Positions 11,199-56,852 of a DNA stretch of 64,000 bases are shown in pieces (position 1 is the stretch's first letter; every line of letters starts with the position of its first letter). Location of the stretch: positions 61,077,740 to 61,141,739 of the forward strand of contig NC_082691.1 of NCBI RefSeq assembly GCF_949987515.2. Direction: 5' to 3'. Under the pieces are notes generated by a model. It saw only the letters and a program-made list of their open reading frames with translations. It searched no databases and was not told where the DNA came from. Source of the DNA: Delphinus delphis. Lineage: Eukaryota; Chordata; Mammalia; Artiodactyla; Delphinidae. Position numbers and translations under genes: made by a program.

Positions 11199-13001
11199 CA
11201 CAGTGGCATCACAATTGTGATGTATAGCGTCAGCCAAGACATCTCTCAGAGTTGGCCCTTCTTTGGGTTGCTGGAATAAGGTCAATGTCCCTAACAGAAG
11301 TGGCCATTATGTTTCCCACTACACAATGGCTGGGCAATAGCATAAGTCTGGCTGGGTTATCCGTGACCTTTGCTTGGCCCATAATAATGAAAGCAGGCCT
11401 CTGGTGTAATTTATTCTCACTAGACTTCTTTTGGTCAAACCTCTAATCACCCTGGGTATCTCAGACATGCCAGGTCTGATGAAATGTTTCCATAATAGGG
11501 CGAGAGGATTCCACATGGTGAAATTTTAGAGTGGCTTTCTGTACTATCTTGTTTTAAATAACCACTCAGCAGGTGGGCTTGGGGGGGGATGAGGTACATA
11601 TGTCACCCCCAAGCCTCACCCTTCCCCACTCAGCAGCTGTAGACAGACGCTCTCACAGTGGCTGCGCCACCTAAAAGGACACCCTAAGTTCACCCACAGT
11701 GAGAACCCAGGCCAAACCCCGACAAAACTCAGCAACCACAGGTCACCGTGAACAGCTGCTGTTAACTTTGTCAGCACAAATATTCCTCCCATCTCTCACC
11801 ACTTGTAGTTAGTGACTTTACATACAGAATTTGCAAAACTGCTGGGCAGAAAGCTCACGCTGCTCTTATGCTTACACCCTTACAGGGGAGTTGGTAGAAA
11901 AAAGGATTTGTTCCAGTAAAACCTGTGACCCTCAGGGTCCACGTCTGTGTATGGGGCCCAAGCCCCTTCCAGCTCTCACGGCATATGATACACTGCAGCT
12001 GACAAGGAGTCACTAACTTGAAGTCACTTCCAAGACTACTGACACTCACAGTATTTCCATTTGGAAAGGCCTGTCGGTGATGAAGGTGATTAGGCCCACA
12101 TGGTACAGGTGAGGCTGCATAATGAAGCCGCTGTCCTCCCTCCCACTGCGGTGTTAACACACACACTTCTCCTCAGCATCTCTGCCCCCTTCCGTGTTAA
12201 GAGTGGTGGAGAGTATCAGTGGCTGGAAGTAAGCCCCCCCCCCCCCGCCCCCACCAGCACCTGCCCACTTCAGCTACCGGTCTGAAGGCAGCTAATGGGC
12301 CATGCAGGGCGAGAGGAATAAAGGGAAGGACTGGGGAAAGCCAAGTGCTTCCTCCACAGCTTTGGGGGATATAACAGGCTGGGTAGGAAGGGCGGGGGTG
12401 GGACTGTCCCCGTGGAGCCGAATGCTTCTCCATCCATCTGTCCCCTTCCTGCCCTCTGTCTTCCCTGTGCTGGGCCCATCTGGTCTCCCTCACATGCTTT
12501 CCTGGGCTCTGCTGGTAAGTCAAATCCTTCATGTGCCCACACATGGGAAACAAATCAGTTTAATTAAAGTCTCTGCCGAGATAATGGAGTGGCTGCTCAG
12601 ATTCCAGCTACTTCAACTGTAATCTAAACAGCCCAGAGTTTCTCCTTTCTTTCCCTCATTAGCTGAGAAATTTGCAGCTTCGTGGGGTGGAACTTCTGCC
12701 ACAGGGCCATTTAATTAATCCTAAACTAGACGGCAGTAACCAGGCCCAGAATCATCTCTAGACATACGCACATCCGCGTGGCGCGTGAGCAGCCACGCAG
12801 GGAGAGCCCCGTGCCTCATGGGAGAGCCGCGCCGCGATCCAGGGTCGTCACACACAGCCGCCTCTGAATCTCTACAGTGGGCAGCTTCCAGCCCGCACGG
12901 CACGTGGAAGCTGTCTGCGGGTCCACCGCACACGAGCGCGGTGCACAGGTTCTTTCAGATCACAGGAATCGGGATGGAGGTGGGCCTGGAGAGGAGCCCC
13001 C

Positions 13002-13007
13002 TTTATT
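13002..13007 (-). terminator. SCRN1: possible proximal poly(A) signal of SCRN1
   Basis: AATAAA on the - strand (ggaataaaggggg), about 560 bases after the stop codon. If used, it would give a short 3'UTR lacking the G-run and the other distal sequence. Confidence 0.3.
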
Positions 13008-13563
13008 CCTTCCCACTTGTTTTGTCTCTCAGAAGACACAGCTGGAGACATTCTGCATTACAGGCCTGCGCTCAGCAGAAGGGAGGCCAGGCCCGGATGC
13101 CTCCCTTGAGCACACACACAAGAGCCCTGGGCCAAAGAAATGCCTTTTGTTAACCAGAAAGAAACCACTACCGAGAGAAAAAGTAAGACTTCAAAAGATT
13201 TTGCCTTCCCCTCAAACTCGGCGCAGTGGAGCCTGTCTTTCAAGGCTTGATGGACTCTAGTCCTCCCATGAAAAGGCTAATGTGTCCATTGTCACTGAAA
13301 CACAATAAGAGCAGCTTAAAATCCACAATCAGTCATACAATCGCACAACAGGCAAATGGGATACATGTTTACACTGCAGAAGGAGGGGATCTATGTTGCA
13401 GAAGAAGGGGGTGTTGTGAGATCCGAGGCAGAACGCTAGGGAACAGTGTGACGTTAACACATCTGAACTTTCTCGTTTTTCTCGGACAGGAGAGCGGTTT
13501 GTTTTGCTGGTAATTTAGTAAGGTGGGAAATTTTAAATAAGAAGGGGAAAGGGAATGCTTACT

Positions 13564-47198
<33,635 letters not shown>

Positions 47199-47332
47199 CC
47201 TGAAAAGAGAGAGAATGGAAGCAGGCCTAACATGGAACGTTCCACCGGTGAGTTCTTCAAACATATTTCACCCACTAAGAGAGTTCTAGTATTGAACTGT
47301 GTGAAGCGAGCTCATTAAGAGAGCCCAGCTGG

Positions 47333-47537
47333 GGCTTCCCTGGTGGCGCAGTGGTTGAGAGTCCGCCTGCCGATGCTGGGAACACGGGTTCGTGCCCTGG
47401 TCCGGGAAGATCCCACATGCCGCGGAGCGGCTGGGCCCGTGAGCCATGGCCGCTGAGCCTGCGCGTCCGGAGCCTGTGCTCCGCAACGGGAGAGGCCGCA
47501 GCGGTGAGAGGCCCGTGTACCGCAAAAAAAAAAAAAA
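47333..47537 (+). mobile_element. CHR SINE, young form with poly(A) tail
   Basis: It starts ggcttccctggtggcgcagt and ends gtaccgc plus A16. The TSD is 16 bp with one mismatch: aagagagcccagctgg (47317-47332) and aagagcgcccagctgg (47538-47553). It sits 135 bases upstream of SCRN1 exon 2, antisense to the gene. Confidence 0.97.
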
Positions 47538-48329
47538 AAGAGCGCCCAGCTGGCAAATGAAGGTGGGGTGTCTGGAGTAGAATCACAAAACCACTGACAC
47601 CAGATATTGTTTAGTACTCTGTGGGAATAAAGGATCTCAGGTTCGCCACAGACCGCAGTGACAGCCAAAAGTGCAAGGACGCAGGAGAATGGAAAGGTTA
47701 TTGTTCCAGGCAGAAAACACACATGCTGCCATCTGTCACAGCAATACAAAAATAAATAAATATGCCTTGTAACAGTGCACTGCAGAAGTGCCTCTGATCT
47801 AGAGATGCACGGCTGCCATATGATAGTTTTTGAGGTGCTCGTGGGGAAATGGGTCTGGAAGTAAACCGAAAGATACGCCACTCTTTGATATATATCTTTC
47901 TCTACCTCAACGACATAACACTCAAGCACCTTTTGGCTTTCCTCCCGCCTCTCTAACTGCTCCTGGGCTGGCTAGTTCTCTTCTACTTGGCCATCAAGCA
48001 TCCTCACTGCTTGGCCCTTCCTTCCTCATTTAATGCTCTTTTCTTTCTGGGAAAACTCATCCATGCCCAGAGCTTCGCTTGTCATTTACGAACCAGTGAC
48101 CTACATATATAATTCCAGCTCAGTTCTCTCCTTGAGCTCCTGACCCACAGACCCAGCCTACCTGATATCCAAAGCTGAGTTCATCATTTTCCCTAAACTG
48201 GATCCCTTCCTAACGTTCCCTGTCTCAGCAGCCAGCTTCATCATCCATCCCACTGGAGCATCAGGAACTATCCTTACCATCTGCTTCTCCATTAAAATAT
48301 AAATGAGAAGTAAAGCAATATTCTCAGAA

Positions 48330-48740
48330 AAGCAACTGGCATTCAAAACTCAGCCTCGTCACCTACTAGCTGTGTAACCTTGAGCAAATCACTTTACCAC
48401 TCTGAGCCTCATGGATTTTTTTGTTTTGTTTTTTGGGTTTTTATTTTTGTGGTACGCGGGCCTCTCACTGTTGTGGCCTCTCCCGTTGTGGAGCACAGGC
48501 TCCGGACGCGCAGGCTCAGCAGCCATGGCTCACGGGCCCAGCTGCTCTGCGGCATGTGGGATCTTCCCAGACCGGGGCACGAACTCGTGTCCCCTGCATC
48601 AGCAGGCGGACTCTCAACCACTGCGCCACCAGGGAAGCCCTGAGCCTCATGTTTTGCCCCAGCCCACAGATGTATTATGAGCATCAAATGAAATGATTCT
48701 TGAGAACATATTTTGCAACTTGTAGAGGCTACGTGAGTAT
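48330..48740 (-). mobile_element. MIR, split by a SINE insertion
   Basis: MIR words lie on both sides of the SINE: left, cacctactagctgtgtaacc and ttgagcaaatcactttacca; right, tgtattatgagcatcaaatg and aaatgattcttgaga. The split point is the SINE TSD. Confidence 0.75.
48414..48639 (-). mobile_element. CHR SINE inserted into a MIR
   Basis: On the - strand it starts ggcttccctggtggcgcagt and ends gtaccacaaaaataaaaacc. It has a perfect 12-bp TSD, ctgagcctcatg (48402-48413 and 48640-48651), which is itself MIR sequence. Confidence 0.96.
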
Positions 48741-49486
48741 ACGAGATATTTTCTTTGGGTTTTGACCACTTAAATAGAGCAGTGTCTCAAAATTTCTGTT
48801 GAGCAAGCCAATCAAAATCAACTCCCCTCACTCATTACTGGACCAGTTATCAAGTCACAGAGTCAGCAACATTCTACGTTTAGAAACATCTTTGTGAGGA
48901 ACCATATTGCTACGTCTACATCCAGGCTACTTCAGGGCAGTCTGTGTACACACACCCCGGGCTGCCAGAGTTCCTCCTGGCAGTGCTTATGACAGGTCCC
49001 TCCCCAGGGCACAGAGAAGTAGGTAGTCCATAACTCTGCAAATAATTCCCTCCTAGCTCAGGAAAATAGCCCCTAGCCCCTTTGGGGGAAAGAAAAGGCA
49101 AGAAAATAAAAGGGACTCCAGTTCTTCCTCCTCTTAACCTTTCCCATTTTCACAAAACCACATTATCTTCAAACTTGAGGGGTAGAGAGGAATAAACCAA
49201 GACTCTGTATGTGTAAGGAAGACCTACAATAATTATAAGATAAAATGCCTTTATAGAGGATTCCTAGAATTTGGAGGTGGGAAGAATTGCTGGCTGAGCC
49301 AAATCAAGTGAAACAGACCCAGAAGAAGGTAAGATCGGGAAAGAACGCGTTGTCCTGTGTTTGTATGACTCTCGTATGTAATAGGACTTCCCTTCTGCCC
49401 CCGTTGTTGGGCCATGTCAAAAGTGCTGGTGTCTGATCTATGAGCAGAACCTTACTTTACTCGATCCTTAAAAACAGTAAAAATCT

Positions 49487-49803
49487 GGGACTTGCCTGGT
49501 GGTCCGGTGGTGAAGAGTCCACCTTACGACGTGGGGGACGCAGGTTCGATCCCTGGTCAGGGAACTAAGATCCCACATGCCGTGGGGCAACTGAGCCCGC
49601 ATGCCACAACTACAGAGCCCACGCACCCTGAAGCCTGCGTGCCGCAACCAAAGAAAAGAAAAACCCGCACACCACAGGAAGAGAGAAGGCCACGCACCAC
49701 AACGAGGAGCCTGCACGTCACAACGAAAGATGCCACATGCCTCAACGAGGATCCCACATGCTGCAACTAAGACCCGACACAGCCAAAAATAAATTAATAA
49801 GTA
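49487..49803 (+). mobile_element. CHR-type SINE, older long form
   Basis: It starts tgggacttgcctggtggtcc, has ggttcgatccctggtcaggg, then several ccacaac-type repeat units, and ends agacccgacacagccaaaaa with an AAATTAATAAG tail. The possible TSD is aacagtaaaaatct near 49473 and aacagataaatct near 49806. Confidence 0.9.
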
Positions 49804-49829
49804 AATAACAGATAAATCTTTTTTTTCTT

Positions 49830-50180
49830 TCTTCTTTTTTTTAACATCTTTATTGGAGTATAATTGCTTTACAATGGTTAGTTTCTGCTGTATAACAAAG
49901 CGAATCAGCTATACATATACACATACATCTCCATATCCCCTCCCTCTTGCGTGTCCCTCCCACCCTCCCTATCCCACGCCTCTAGGTGGTCACAAAGCAA
50001 GGAGCTGATCTCCCTGTGCTATGCAGCTGCTTCCCACTAACATCTGTTTTACATTTGGTAATGTATATAAGTCCATGCCACTCTCGCACTTCGTCCCAGC
50101 TTACCCTCCCCGCTCCCCGTGTCCTCAAGTCCATTCTCTATGTCTGTGTCTTTATTCCTGTCCTGCCCCTAGGAGTTTTT
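49830..50180 (-). mobile_element. cetartiodactyl L1 3'UTR (antisense)
   Basis: On + it reads ttattggagtataattgctt, ttctgctgtataacaaagcg, ccctatcccacgcctctagg and tgtgctatgcagctgcttcc, the familiar reverse of ungulate/whale L1 3'UTR. It is well conserved, so fairly young. Confidence 0.9.
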
Positions 50181-50513
50181 GACTAGCACTTATTCTTCAG
50201 CTTGGACATCTGCTTGGTCAGCAGGTCATCTGAGTCACTTGACCATGACGAATACATAGGCAAAGGAAGCCCAGGGATATGTGGGCCCAGAGAAACTGGC
50301 TTTTCTGCTGAATTTTGGGAATGACTGGGAATGCCAGAAGGGAGCAGAATTTTTATGTCATTTTTTTTAATGTTAGATGAACCCATAAACTGTGTATCAC
50401 AACCTGTAGCAAACTAGCCAAAGCCAACTGTCCATTACCTTTCCTGGATCACCATTCTACACAACGACTAGCCTCAGAGATGACTTCGCTGGACCCTTGT
50501 CTGCTCTCTAGAT

Positions 50514-50712
50514 CAGTGCTGTTCACAACTTTCTACAATGACGAAAATGTTCCAGCTCCACTGTGTAATACGGTGGCCACCAGCCTCAAGTGGCTATCGG
50601 CGTGTAGTTAGTGTAATTAAGGGATTAAATTTTTAATTTTATTACAAATTTTAATTCATTTCAATTTAAATAGCCACAGGTGGGTAGTAGAAATCCTACT
50701 GAACAGAGCCAC
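50514..50712 (+). mobile_element. hAT-like MER element fossil
   Basis: The words cagtgctgttcacaactttc, tggccaccagcctcaagtgg, tttttaattttattacaaat and atagccacaggtgggtagta are typical of a common non-autonomous family ending in a gctactg...cagag-type terminus. Confidence 0.7.
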
Positions 50713-51524
50713 TTTACAACTTCCCAATAAACCCAGAAATGAGGACTTTCACAGTGAGGTTTCCAATGACCCCAAAAGTATTTATTTGTAAAGTCCTCCA
50801 CTTATTCTATGACAAATCGTGCTATCACCCACATAAACTGAATTAGTCAAGAGGAGGTAGGACAATGCTACAAGACTGAGAAAAATAAACACAGGAAGTG
50901 GATACTGAACTCATCAGGTGAACTGAGTTTAAGCAAAGCTCTTTTCTCCAGAAGCTAAAGGTGATCATAGCCCTAGAGGACAATTCCATTTCCCTTGATG
51001 TGAAGCTCACATTCCTGACTCTGAATATACCCGGAAAGTGGCCCTCATTGCTACCTGGAAACCCCTTGTGTACTTTGTCTGGACAATTCCTCTCTTTAAC
51101 TCCTAAATGCACTTTTGAGATTTTCACTTCTCTTCAAACTTCCAACCATTTCCTCTAAGTAGATACCTTACCTTATAGTCCACAAAGGACACATGGGTGG
51201 GGGAGTGAGACTATTCCAGAAGGAGGCTATGCAGGTTTGAAGCCCCTGTGGCTGGAGAAAGGGGAAGGAGCCATTACATCCAATAGCCAGTGTGGCTGAG
51301 CCCGAGGTAACGGGGAAGAGGCTGGAGACGCAGGGAGAGAGGCTAGTTCATGTTGGGTCTTGAAGGCAACGGCAGGGACTTTAATGTCTGTCCCATAATA
51401 AACACTAAAGCCACTGAAGGCTTTTAAGCCAGGTTTTAGGAAGGAAATGGAGCCAGTGCACACAGATAGCTTTTCAAAGAAGTTGGCTGTGACAGGGAGG
51501 AGACAGAGCAGTAGATGAAAGGGA

Positions 51525-52330
51525 GTTCCATTTCTGTGTATCTACTCTAAGGAAATGATCAGGAATATAGACAAGATTCATGCACAAAAGTGTGCATTAC
51601 AGCGGTATTTATACAGGTGAAAAACTGATGGAAACTTAACTGTCCAGCATCAGAGAAGTGGCTAAAAATTTATGTTACATCTATATGGTAGAATACTATA
51701 AAACCATTAAAATGTTTGTGAAGAGTTTTTTTTGTGTGTGTGTGTGTGAAGAGTTTTTAATTGCATGGAGAAATGGTTTGGGGAGGTGAGGGGGGGTGTC
51801 CAAAATAAATTATCTTAGGGCTTCCCTGGTGGCGCAGTGGTTGAGGGGCCGCCTGCCGATGCAGGGGACGTGGGTTCGAGCCCTGGTCCAGGAAGATCCC
51901 ACATGCCGCGGAGCAGCTGGGCCCGTGCGCCATGACTGCTGAGCCCGTGCTCTGGAGACCGTGAGCCACAACTACTGAGCCCACATGCTGCAACTGCTGG
52001 AGCCCGCGTGCCTAGAGCCCGTGCTCCGCAGCGGGAGAGGCCACCGCAGTGAGAGGCCTGCCCACCGCGACGAAGAGTGGCCCCTGCTCCCCACAACTAG
52101 AGAGAGCCCGCGAGCAGCAACAAAGACCCAATGCAGCCAAAAATAAATAAATAAAATAAATAAATTTATTTTAAAAAAATTATCTTAACTACATGAAAAT
52201 ATGCATAGAAAAAGACCAGAAGTGGTAGCCTGACCACTAAATTCTTTCTGTGTTTTTTTATATTTTCCTTTGTTTTCAATTTTCCTACAAGTATTTATAC
52301 TTATATAATCACACACAAAAGATTAAAAAA
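51525..52330 (+). mobile_element. L1 3' end, split by a CHR-2 SINE
   Basis: Left words: tctaaggaaatgatcaggaa, gcggtatttatacaggtgaa, tggtagaatactataaaacc. The right part after the SINE, gcatagaaaaagaccagaag and ttttcctacaagtatttata, is the terminal 3'UTR. A short (TG)n and a repeated gtgaagagttttt lie at 51718-51760. Confidence 0.75.
51818..52176 (+). mobile_element. CHR-2 SINE, full length
   Basis: It starts gggcttccctggtggcgcag, contains the cgaagagtggcccctgctcc right-hand segment, and ends in AAATAAATAAATAAAAT. It has an 11-bp perfect TSD, aaattatctta (51807-51817 and 52177-52187). Confidence 0.97.
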
Positions 52331-52464
52331 AATAAACCCAGGGGATATTACCGATTTAGGAATTTTATTTTAAGGAAAAAATTTGGTTCTATTTCTATGT
52401 CCCAACATCTAAAATTTCACAAGTGGCAAATTCTTATTTGAGTTATAGTTAGGACAAGTTTTTT

Positions 52465-52766
52465 TTTTTTTTTAATTAATTAATTAATTTATTTATTTAT
52501 TTATTTTTCCTGTGTTGGGTCTTCGTCTCCATGCGAGGGCTTTCTCCAGTTGCGGCAAGCGGGGGCCACTCTTCATCGCGGTGCGCGGGCCTCTCACTGT
52601 TGCGGCCTCTGTTGCGGAGCACAGGCTCCAGACGCGCAGGCTCAGCAGTTGTGGCTCACGGGCCTAGCTGTTCTGCGGCATGTGGGATCCTCCCAGACCA
52701 GGGCTCGAACCCGTGTCCCCTGCATCAGCAGGCAGACTCTCAACCACTGCGCCACCAGGGAAGCCC
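52465..52766 (-). mobile_element. CHR-2 SINE, full length
   Basis: On the - strand it starts gggcttccctggtggcgcag and ends in aataaataaattaatt tails. It has a 14-bp perfect TSD, aggacaagtttttt (52451-52464 and 52767-52780). It is oriented against the 51818-52176 copy only 288 bases away. Confidence 0.97.
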
Positions 52767-53588
52767 AGGACAAGTTTTTTATTCAGCATTATTATAGTTA
52801 TTCTCTAGTACTTTGTTTTCCTTTTTTTTTTTTTTCTTTACAGCCTGCCCAATTCAGAGTTACTCAGGGAGTACACAAATTTTCATTACTATTAGTTTAC
52901 ACAAATAGCGGGCAGGCCTCCTGCAGTCGCCTCCTTAAACAGGAAAAGAAAAACTGGCCCATCAGAAAGCCAATTTTCTGCTCACCCTGAGATGAAATTC
53001 TTTTGAAACTAATTCCAGGAATCTCAATTTTGTTCCCATTATTTGTCAAAATACTGGCTAACATACCAGGTTAAAAAATCTGAAAAGTTAACTCATCTAT
53101 ATACTGTATAAAACATGCATTTTGAAATCTCTGTTTACAGGATTTTTATAAACTGTTAAATCATTCATGTATGACACAAAAAACCGACTTTACCATTTTT
53201 CTCCCTTTCCCTCTATAATCTTATACAGCATTATGAAATGTCATAATCTCTTCCACGAAGAAAAATAAACTAAAATTCAACTCCCAATCACACATGCTAA
53301 TGCAGAAATTTATTACATAGACTTTTTTAATGATTTATACTCAGCTTTGGAAAACAGTATAACCATTCAATAATGAATTTTCTATAACTACACTCTACTT
53401 AAGCCAGCATTAAAATCAGTGAACAAAGCTTACTCGGAAATAAAGCCATGATTGATGGCTTTTTTCTTAACTTGCTTGCTTTGAGGCACAATTCTGAAGC
53501 TGTCTTCTGAACCACAGGGATCCAGAGGTGGGGATGTGGGTACAGGGTTATACTACAGGCCTAAAACTGAACCCAGGAATGTCTATAG

Positions 53589-53780
53589 CAGTGTTTTCCA
53601 AATTCCATGTTGTGGCCCGTTTGTGGGTTATGAAATCAATATAGTGGACAAGATCAGCATTTTTTAGAAAAGAACGTGTGCATCTCACATAGTAAGAGTA
53701 AGCACTCGTGCAAGAAACTTTAAGCTCAGATATACACATATAAGTATATGTATGTACTGGGTTGCAATATAACATTTCTC
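53589..53780 (+). mobile_element. possible DNA transposon fossil
   Basis: It starts cagtgttttccaaattccat with hAT-like text (gtgggttatgaaatcaatat), but the right end is not clear. Confidence 0.35.
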
Positions 53781-53999
53781 TCTTACTATTTCAAGTAAAA
53801 ATCTTTAAAAGCAACAGGCTTAAAGAGCAAGTCTACTGAATAGGCTTCTTTGTGGTAAATACCAATTAGGATTCTTGCCAGGTTAGCAATAAACTAACAG
53901 TTCCAATTAATGAAACACTCCAATTTAACCCCCACAGACAATTAAACTTACAGGTATGTCCTAGGAAGTATTTGTTAAGAATATTTCAAAGTACGTTTA

Positions 54000-54330
54000 T
54001 CTGTACTTTATGCTAAGTAGAATAAGCCAGTCCCCAAAACGCAAATACTGTGTAATTTCACTTATATGAGGTCCCTAGAGTAGTCAAATTCATAAAGACA
54101 GAAAGTAGAATGGTGGTTACCAGGGGCTGGATCAGGCAGGGGTGGGAGTGGGGAGGAGGACAGAGAGTTAGCTGTTTAATGGGTACACAGTGTCAGTGTC
54201 AGTTTTGCAGGATGAAAAATTTCTGGGGATGGGTTGCACAACAATATGAATATTCTTAACACAACTAAACTGTACACTTAAAAATGGTAAATCTTATGTT
54301 ACGTGTATTTTTACCACAATTAACATTTTT
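54000..54330 (+). mobile_element. L1 3' end
   Basis: The words tatgctaagtagaataagcc, ggtggttaccaggggctgga, gatgggttgcacaacaatat and actgtacacttaaaaatggt are the standard sense L1 terminus. Confidence 0.92.
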
Positions 54331-55434
54331 TTTAAATCAAATAGCCTCACGTGGCTCAAAGCTACAAAACTGGACTGGACAGCTTTAGATATCGTGCTAT
54401 CAGCTGTGGTAAAGTACCCCTAAGCTCAATTTCTAACCATCACTGTCCTTATCAAAGTCCTTTCAGGATTCATGACTTCCTCTTGGGAATTATAACTCCA
54501 GAGTCCCTGCAGCTCACAGCACAGGAGCTGCATCTCCCAACATCCACCCTCCGACTGGTGATAGGAGGCTGGGTACAGGCTTGGGGGGCTGGAGCACTGC
54601 ACCCCTGTAACTAGGAGACTGCTTACAGAATGTCTAGACAAGGAGGGAGGAAGCTGCATGGGAAAGAAGGTCTTTGTCTTCAAGTTCAGCGAGTAGTTAT
54701 TGAAGGGCATGAATGCTCCAAGCCACGTAGGGGTTTTCTTTGCCTGAATGCCAAACTGCCCTGCCCTTTTATCTCAGTGAAGCTGCAGAGGCCCTCGTTA
54801 GTCACCATACCCAGTAATAAGGAAGGCTTGAGTTGCCTGAGAGGAAGAAAATGACTGTCTATATACGCTATAGGCTTATTAACTCTCTTGCAAATAACTG
54901 TGACAAAGTACCTTTACTTGCACAAGAAATGAAACCCAAATGTCCTTACTCTCCAAGCTCCCAGCTTTACTGAGAAGATTGGGTAAGCTTAAAGCCAACG
55001 TCTATGAATCACCTCCTTCCAGAAAAGCAAAGAAGAATGTATTTTATTATGTTATATTACTTATCAATAAAGTCATTTTTTAAACTGTTGACATTCCCAC
55101 TGAACTGAAAACAGGACAAATGATACTCACTTATAAATTTATTTTCCTGTCCTATATCTGCTATTGAGATAGTAAAGAATAAATAGGTGTTTGGAAAAGG
55201 AATTATCTACCTGAATTGAGATGTAAACGCCAGCTGATGAAAGGTACGTAAATTAGCTCAGACTCATCAAGCTCTGCCTGAAAAAAAGAAAGATTCTTCT
55301 GTTTCACTGAAAGCTCAAGACAGTAGAGCATAAAGCTTTAGGGCTCCACAGCCAGTGATTTCCAGCTTCTAACATTCTATGCCTTGAATGAGGAACTACC
55401 TAATGGAAGAACGACCACATAGGGTATTAAGTAA

Positions 55435-55580
55435 GGAAGCAGGTTTTGGAGGCAACCTGGGTTCGAATCTCAGCCCCGTGTTACCGTTCTGTAACAGGGA
55501 TAATGACAGGGTTGCGGTGAGGTTCAAATGAGCTGAAACATAAAGTGCTCAGAATGCTGTCTGGGGCACAGTAAGGACGC
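55435..55580 (-). mobile_element. MIR fragment
   Basis: The words ctgggttcgaatctcagccc, gataatgacagggttgcggt, aggttcaaatgagctgaaac and ctggggcacagtaagga follow antisense MIR order. Confidence 0.75.
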
Positions 55581-56239
55581 ATCACCGTGAGGGTGAAGAA
55601 AGTTACATGATGAAGGCTGTTCCTTTGTCAAGGTCTGATCTGAACAGATGAGACTTCAGAAACTTGGCTTTCTCTTTACAGTATCTAAAGGCTCTCTCAC
55701 CTTTTGAAGATGTGCTCCATTGTCACCTGATGTCTTTTAAGAGCTGCTTACTATTTCCTTTCTCTAAGGCCAAGGGCACACCTACCTCTGACAGCTGACT
55801 CAGGCAGTCTTCAATGCCACTCTTCTGCAGACATACTTCCTAGCAGCATGGGGAGGTACGGGGGTGGCAGGCTGCACATTCATTTGGTTTGGTCCAGAGC
55901 ACTGGCCTGAACAGTGTGGGTTTTTTTTTTTAAGTCAGAATTAGCAGCTAACATTTTTAAATCTAGAGATTTTCCACAGAAATTCAGATGCTTAGCGTCT
56001 CTTGAAAACTCAAAAGACCTAGCAACACTGGATCCACATGACAGCAGGACTGGAGCTGAGGGGGGCTCCTGCCACAGTCCTCTCCACTTCCCAACACTGA
56101 GGCCACTGGAAGCGCTGCCTATTATCAGCCTTGGGCTGTTGCTTTTTTTGTTCTTTCTTTTTTTCAGTGTCAGGTCAATTGTGCTCATTTACAATGCCTG
56201 GTTGGCCCTGTAGCCCCATGTGTACAGAGGCAAGAGAAG

Positions 56240-56450
56240 GACATACTTTAGAGACAAACAGACTCTTGTTCATATCCTGACTCCACCCACTAACCCTGGG
56301 AAACAGACAGGTTATGAACTCTCTCTGAGCTCCGCATGAAAATGGGACTGATCCTCCATACACAACACAACACATGTGTTTATCTGAGATCGTATGCAAA
56401 GTACCCGGTCCTGTGGCCGTATACAGCGGGATGCTCAATAAATGTTCCTT
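56240..56450 (-). mobile_element. MIR-like fragment
   Basis: The words atcctgactccacccactaa, gaaaatgggactgatcctcc and gatgctcaataaatgttcct follow antisense MIR order. Confidence 0.6.
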
Positions 56451-56852
56451 TTCCTCCCTCCTACTACTCACTGGGGATGCGTGTGCCACTTTTGCACCAA
56501 TCCCTACTATGCTCCTTCACCATCTCACCAATGGTTTGCCCCTGGCTCACAGACACACTCACGTTCCAATGTGCAACTAAAATGTGCTTAAAGGATCAGA
56601 CTGGAATGGTGGAGCCTCTAGATTGAACCATCAGTTTACAGAGAATACAAATGACACCATGGGGATGAAATCAGCAGAATCTAGACTATGAGAAACTCTA
56701 TAGGACAAATCTGACTTCTTCAACAAAAACCGCAAGAAAAAAAAGAGGAAGAGACAAAGTTACTTAAGAGATGTATCAACCAACTGCAATAAGTGGAACT
56801 TATTTAGATCCTGATTTAAACAAACTGTACAAAAATTTTATGACAGTTGAGG

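Larger units (their letters stand above)
9680..13563 (-). other. SCRN1: SCRN1 3' untranslated region
   Basis: The UTR starts just after the TGA (13566-13564) and probably ends about 20 bases beyond the AATAAA at 9704-9699, giving a 3.9-kb UTR. No CHR SINE or L1 is inserted in it, whereas the adjoining spacer and introns are full of them. Other - strand AATAAA hexamers lie at 13007-13002, 11415-11410 and 9847-9842, so shorter isoforms are possible. It includes a 13-base G homopolymer in the RNA sense (12246-12234). Open frames seen here, such as 12197-12553 and 12785-13260, have no recognisable product. Confidence 0.65.

Noticed and set aside
47286..48696. Several related small proteins with cysteine/arginine-rich repeats such as GPSRSAACGI
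   Set aside because: They recur wherever a CHR SINE occurs (28000, 29500, 41400, 47400, 48500, 51900, 52600), so they are translations of SINE copies, not a gene family.
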